A stretch of DNA of 5,486 bases from JAYEJW01 sp034716535 (GTDB lineage: Bacteria > Pseudomonadota > Gammaproteobacteria > Chromatiales > Chromatiaceae). The notes below the pieces were generated by a model that saw only the letters and a list, made by a program, of their open reading frames with translations, was not told the DNA's origin and searched no databases. Positions 1-5,486 of this stretch are shown one piece after another. A program made the position numbers and the translations under genes. How positions within the stretch are numbered: the stretch's first letter is position 1; every line of letters starts with the position of its first letter. Location: positions 1 to 5,486 of the forward strand of contig JAYEJW010000611.1 of NCBI GenBank assembly GCA_034716535.1, given 5' to 3'.

Positions 1-5228
<5,228 letters not shown>

Positions 5229-5235
5229 CGAATGG

Positions 5236-5241
5236 CTCGTC
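5236..5241 (-). promoter_or_regulatory. Weak ribosome binding site of the fused uvrA
   Basis: On the minus strand GACGAG lies 7 nt before the ATG at 5228. It is only a partial match to AGGAGG. It is listed because no other usual start codon lies between the ATG and the upstream in-frame stop at 5262-5264, so this weak site, or none, serves the start. The rival ATG at 5268 is in a different frame and has no UvrA-like product. Confidence 0.4.
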
Positions 5242-5342
5242 TTTGGACTTCCGGACGAAACCTACCATGATCCTAGAAACGGCAGTTGACCGCTATACGC
5301 GACAATTAGGCGAATGATCCGGAGCGAAGGCCGTTCATCCCT

Positions 5343-5367
5343 CGTGCTCTATACTGCTTGGAGCACG
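5343..5367. repeat. Perfect 7-bp inverted repeat with 11-nt spacer in the divergent intergenic region
   Basis: CGTGCTC (5343-5349) and GAGCACG (5361-5367) are exact reverse complements, separated by TATACTGCTTG. The dyad sits 50 nt before the plus-strand start codon and 115 nt before the uvrA start. It could be an operator for a dimeric regulator, since it encloses a TATACT hexamer. It could also be an RNA hairpin if transcription starts upstream. It is not followed by a T tract, so a terminator is unlikely. The site does not resemble the LexA box CTGT-N8-ACAG. The repeat is directly visible; its function is inference. Confidence 0.6.
5350..5355 (+). promoter_or_regulatory. Candidate -10 element (TATACT) for the plus-strand gene
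   Basis: TATACT matches the sigma-70 -10 consensus TATAAT at five of six positions and lies 62 nt before the ATG at 5418. Hexamers 15 to 19 nt upstream show no acceptable -35, and there is no TGn extension, so if real this would be a weak or activator-dependent promoter. It lies inside the 5343-5367 dyad, which would fit control by a protein bound there. Confidence 0.3.
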
Positions 5368-5406
5368 CTGATTTGTTGAGCGCTTCCCTTGAGAATGCGG
5401 TGCAGC

Positions 5407-5414
5407 AAGGAGGT
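5407..5414 (+). promoter_or_regulatory. Strong Shine-Dalgarno of the plus-strand membrane protein gene
   Basis: AAGGAGGT is a full match to the anti-Shine-Dalgarno complement. The AGGAGG core ends 4 nt before the ATG at 5418. It decides the start: the next in-frame ATG, at 5430, would be 16 nt from the core, which is too far. Confidence 0.8.
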
Positions 5415-5417
5415 CAC

Positions 5418-5486
5418 ATGCCACAGCCCATGTTGGCCGGACAACGGTTGATCGCGGTGTTTCTTGCCGGTCTGCTGCTGTTTTAC
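5418..5486 (+). CDS. N-terminus of an unrecognised membrane protein, divergent from uvrA; cut by the window
   Basis: Only the first 23 codons are visible, and they stay open to the window edge. The product starts MPQPMLAGQRLIAVFLAG and continues with LLLFY. That is a short polar head with one arginine (R10), then an uninterrupted hydrophobic run from about residue 11. This pattern fits a first transmembrane helix, or an uncleaved anchor, more than a classical signal peptide, because no cleavage site is seen yet. A strong Shine-Dalgarno 4 nt upstream makes it very likely that this is a real gene. The tail is too short to name. From memory it loosely resembles the start of small two-helix proteins encoded before sodium:solute symporter genes in some gammaproteobacteria, but that is a guess. 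It is transcribed away from uvrA across 189 bp, and nothing visible links it to DNA repair. Confidence 0.75.
   Translation, partial: MPQPMLAGQRLIAVFLAGLLLFY

Noticed and set aside
5286..5291. TTGACC on the plus strand, a good -35 match
   Set aside because: No acceptable -10 hexamer lies 15 to 19 nt downstream (the sequence there is around AGGCGAAT), and the TATACT at 5350 is far too distant.
5292..5297. TATAGC on the minus strand as a possible -10 for uvrA
   Set aside because: Only a partial match, with no -35-like hexamer at proper spacing (the site 17 nt upstream reads GGATCA).
5343..5367. The intergenic dyad as a rho-independent terminator
   Set aside because: The stem is short, the loop is 11 nt, no T run follows on either strand, and it lies between two divergent gene starts where no transcript is expected to end.

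Overview
This window is almost entirely one protein-coding gene on the minus strand. It is a double-length UvrA, the DNA-damage-recognition ATPase of nucleotide excision repair. The reading frame runs without a stop from an ATG at 5228 down to base 1, where the window cuts it off: 1742 codons are present and roughly 100 more are expected. Two complete UvrA-like modules lie head to tail. Module 1 is residues 1 to about 962, and module 2 is about 988 to 1742 and beyond, with a short Pro/Ala-rich linker between them. Together they carry four Walker A motifs, four LSGGE signatures, three visible Walker B motifs with their histidine loops (the fourth is beyond the edge), and four four-cysteine zinc modules. 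The frame was followed codon by codon over its whole length and I found no frameshift or internal stop.

The two modules are not equal. Module 1 keeps a full-size insertion domain between its zinc-cysteine pairs. In module 2 that interval has shrunk to about 30 residues. Conversely, the region corresponding to the UvrB-binding domain looks close to ordinary UvrA in module 2 (an ARKGYY motif is visible) and diverged in module 1. The chain therefore reads as a single-polypeptide version of the UvrA dimer whose two halves may have split the work. Double-length UvrA proteins are known from Chlamydia, so the architecture has a precedent.

Upstream of this gene is a 189-bp intergenic region (5229-5417), lower in GC than the gene. 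It contains a perfect 7-bp inverted repeat with an 11-nt spacer that encloses a TATACT hexamer, followed by a strong Shine-Dalgarno (AAGGAGGT). A divergent plus-strand gene starts at 5418, and its first 23 codons encode the start of a small or membrane-anchored hydrophobic protein. No SOS (LexA-type) box was seen by eye in front of the repair gene.

The high GC content (about two thirds by eye, with G/C in most third codon positions) and the strong Shine-Dalgarno suggest a GC-rich bacterium, probably a proteobacterium. The window alone does not allow a firmer placement. Long open frames on the plus strand across the gene are by-products of the GC-biased minus-strand codons.
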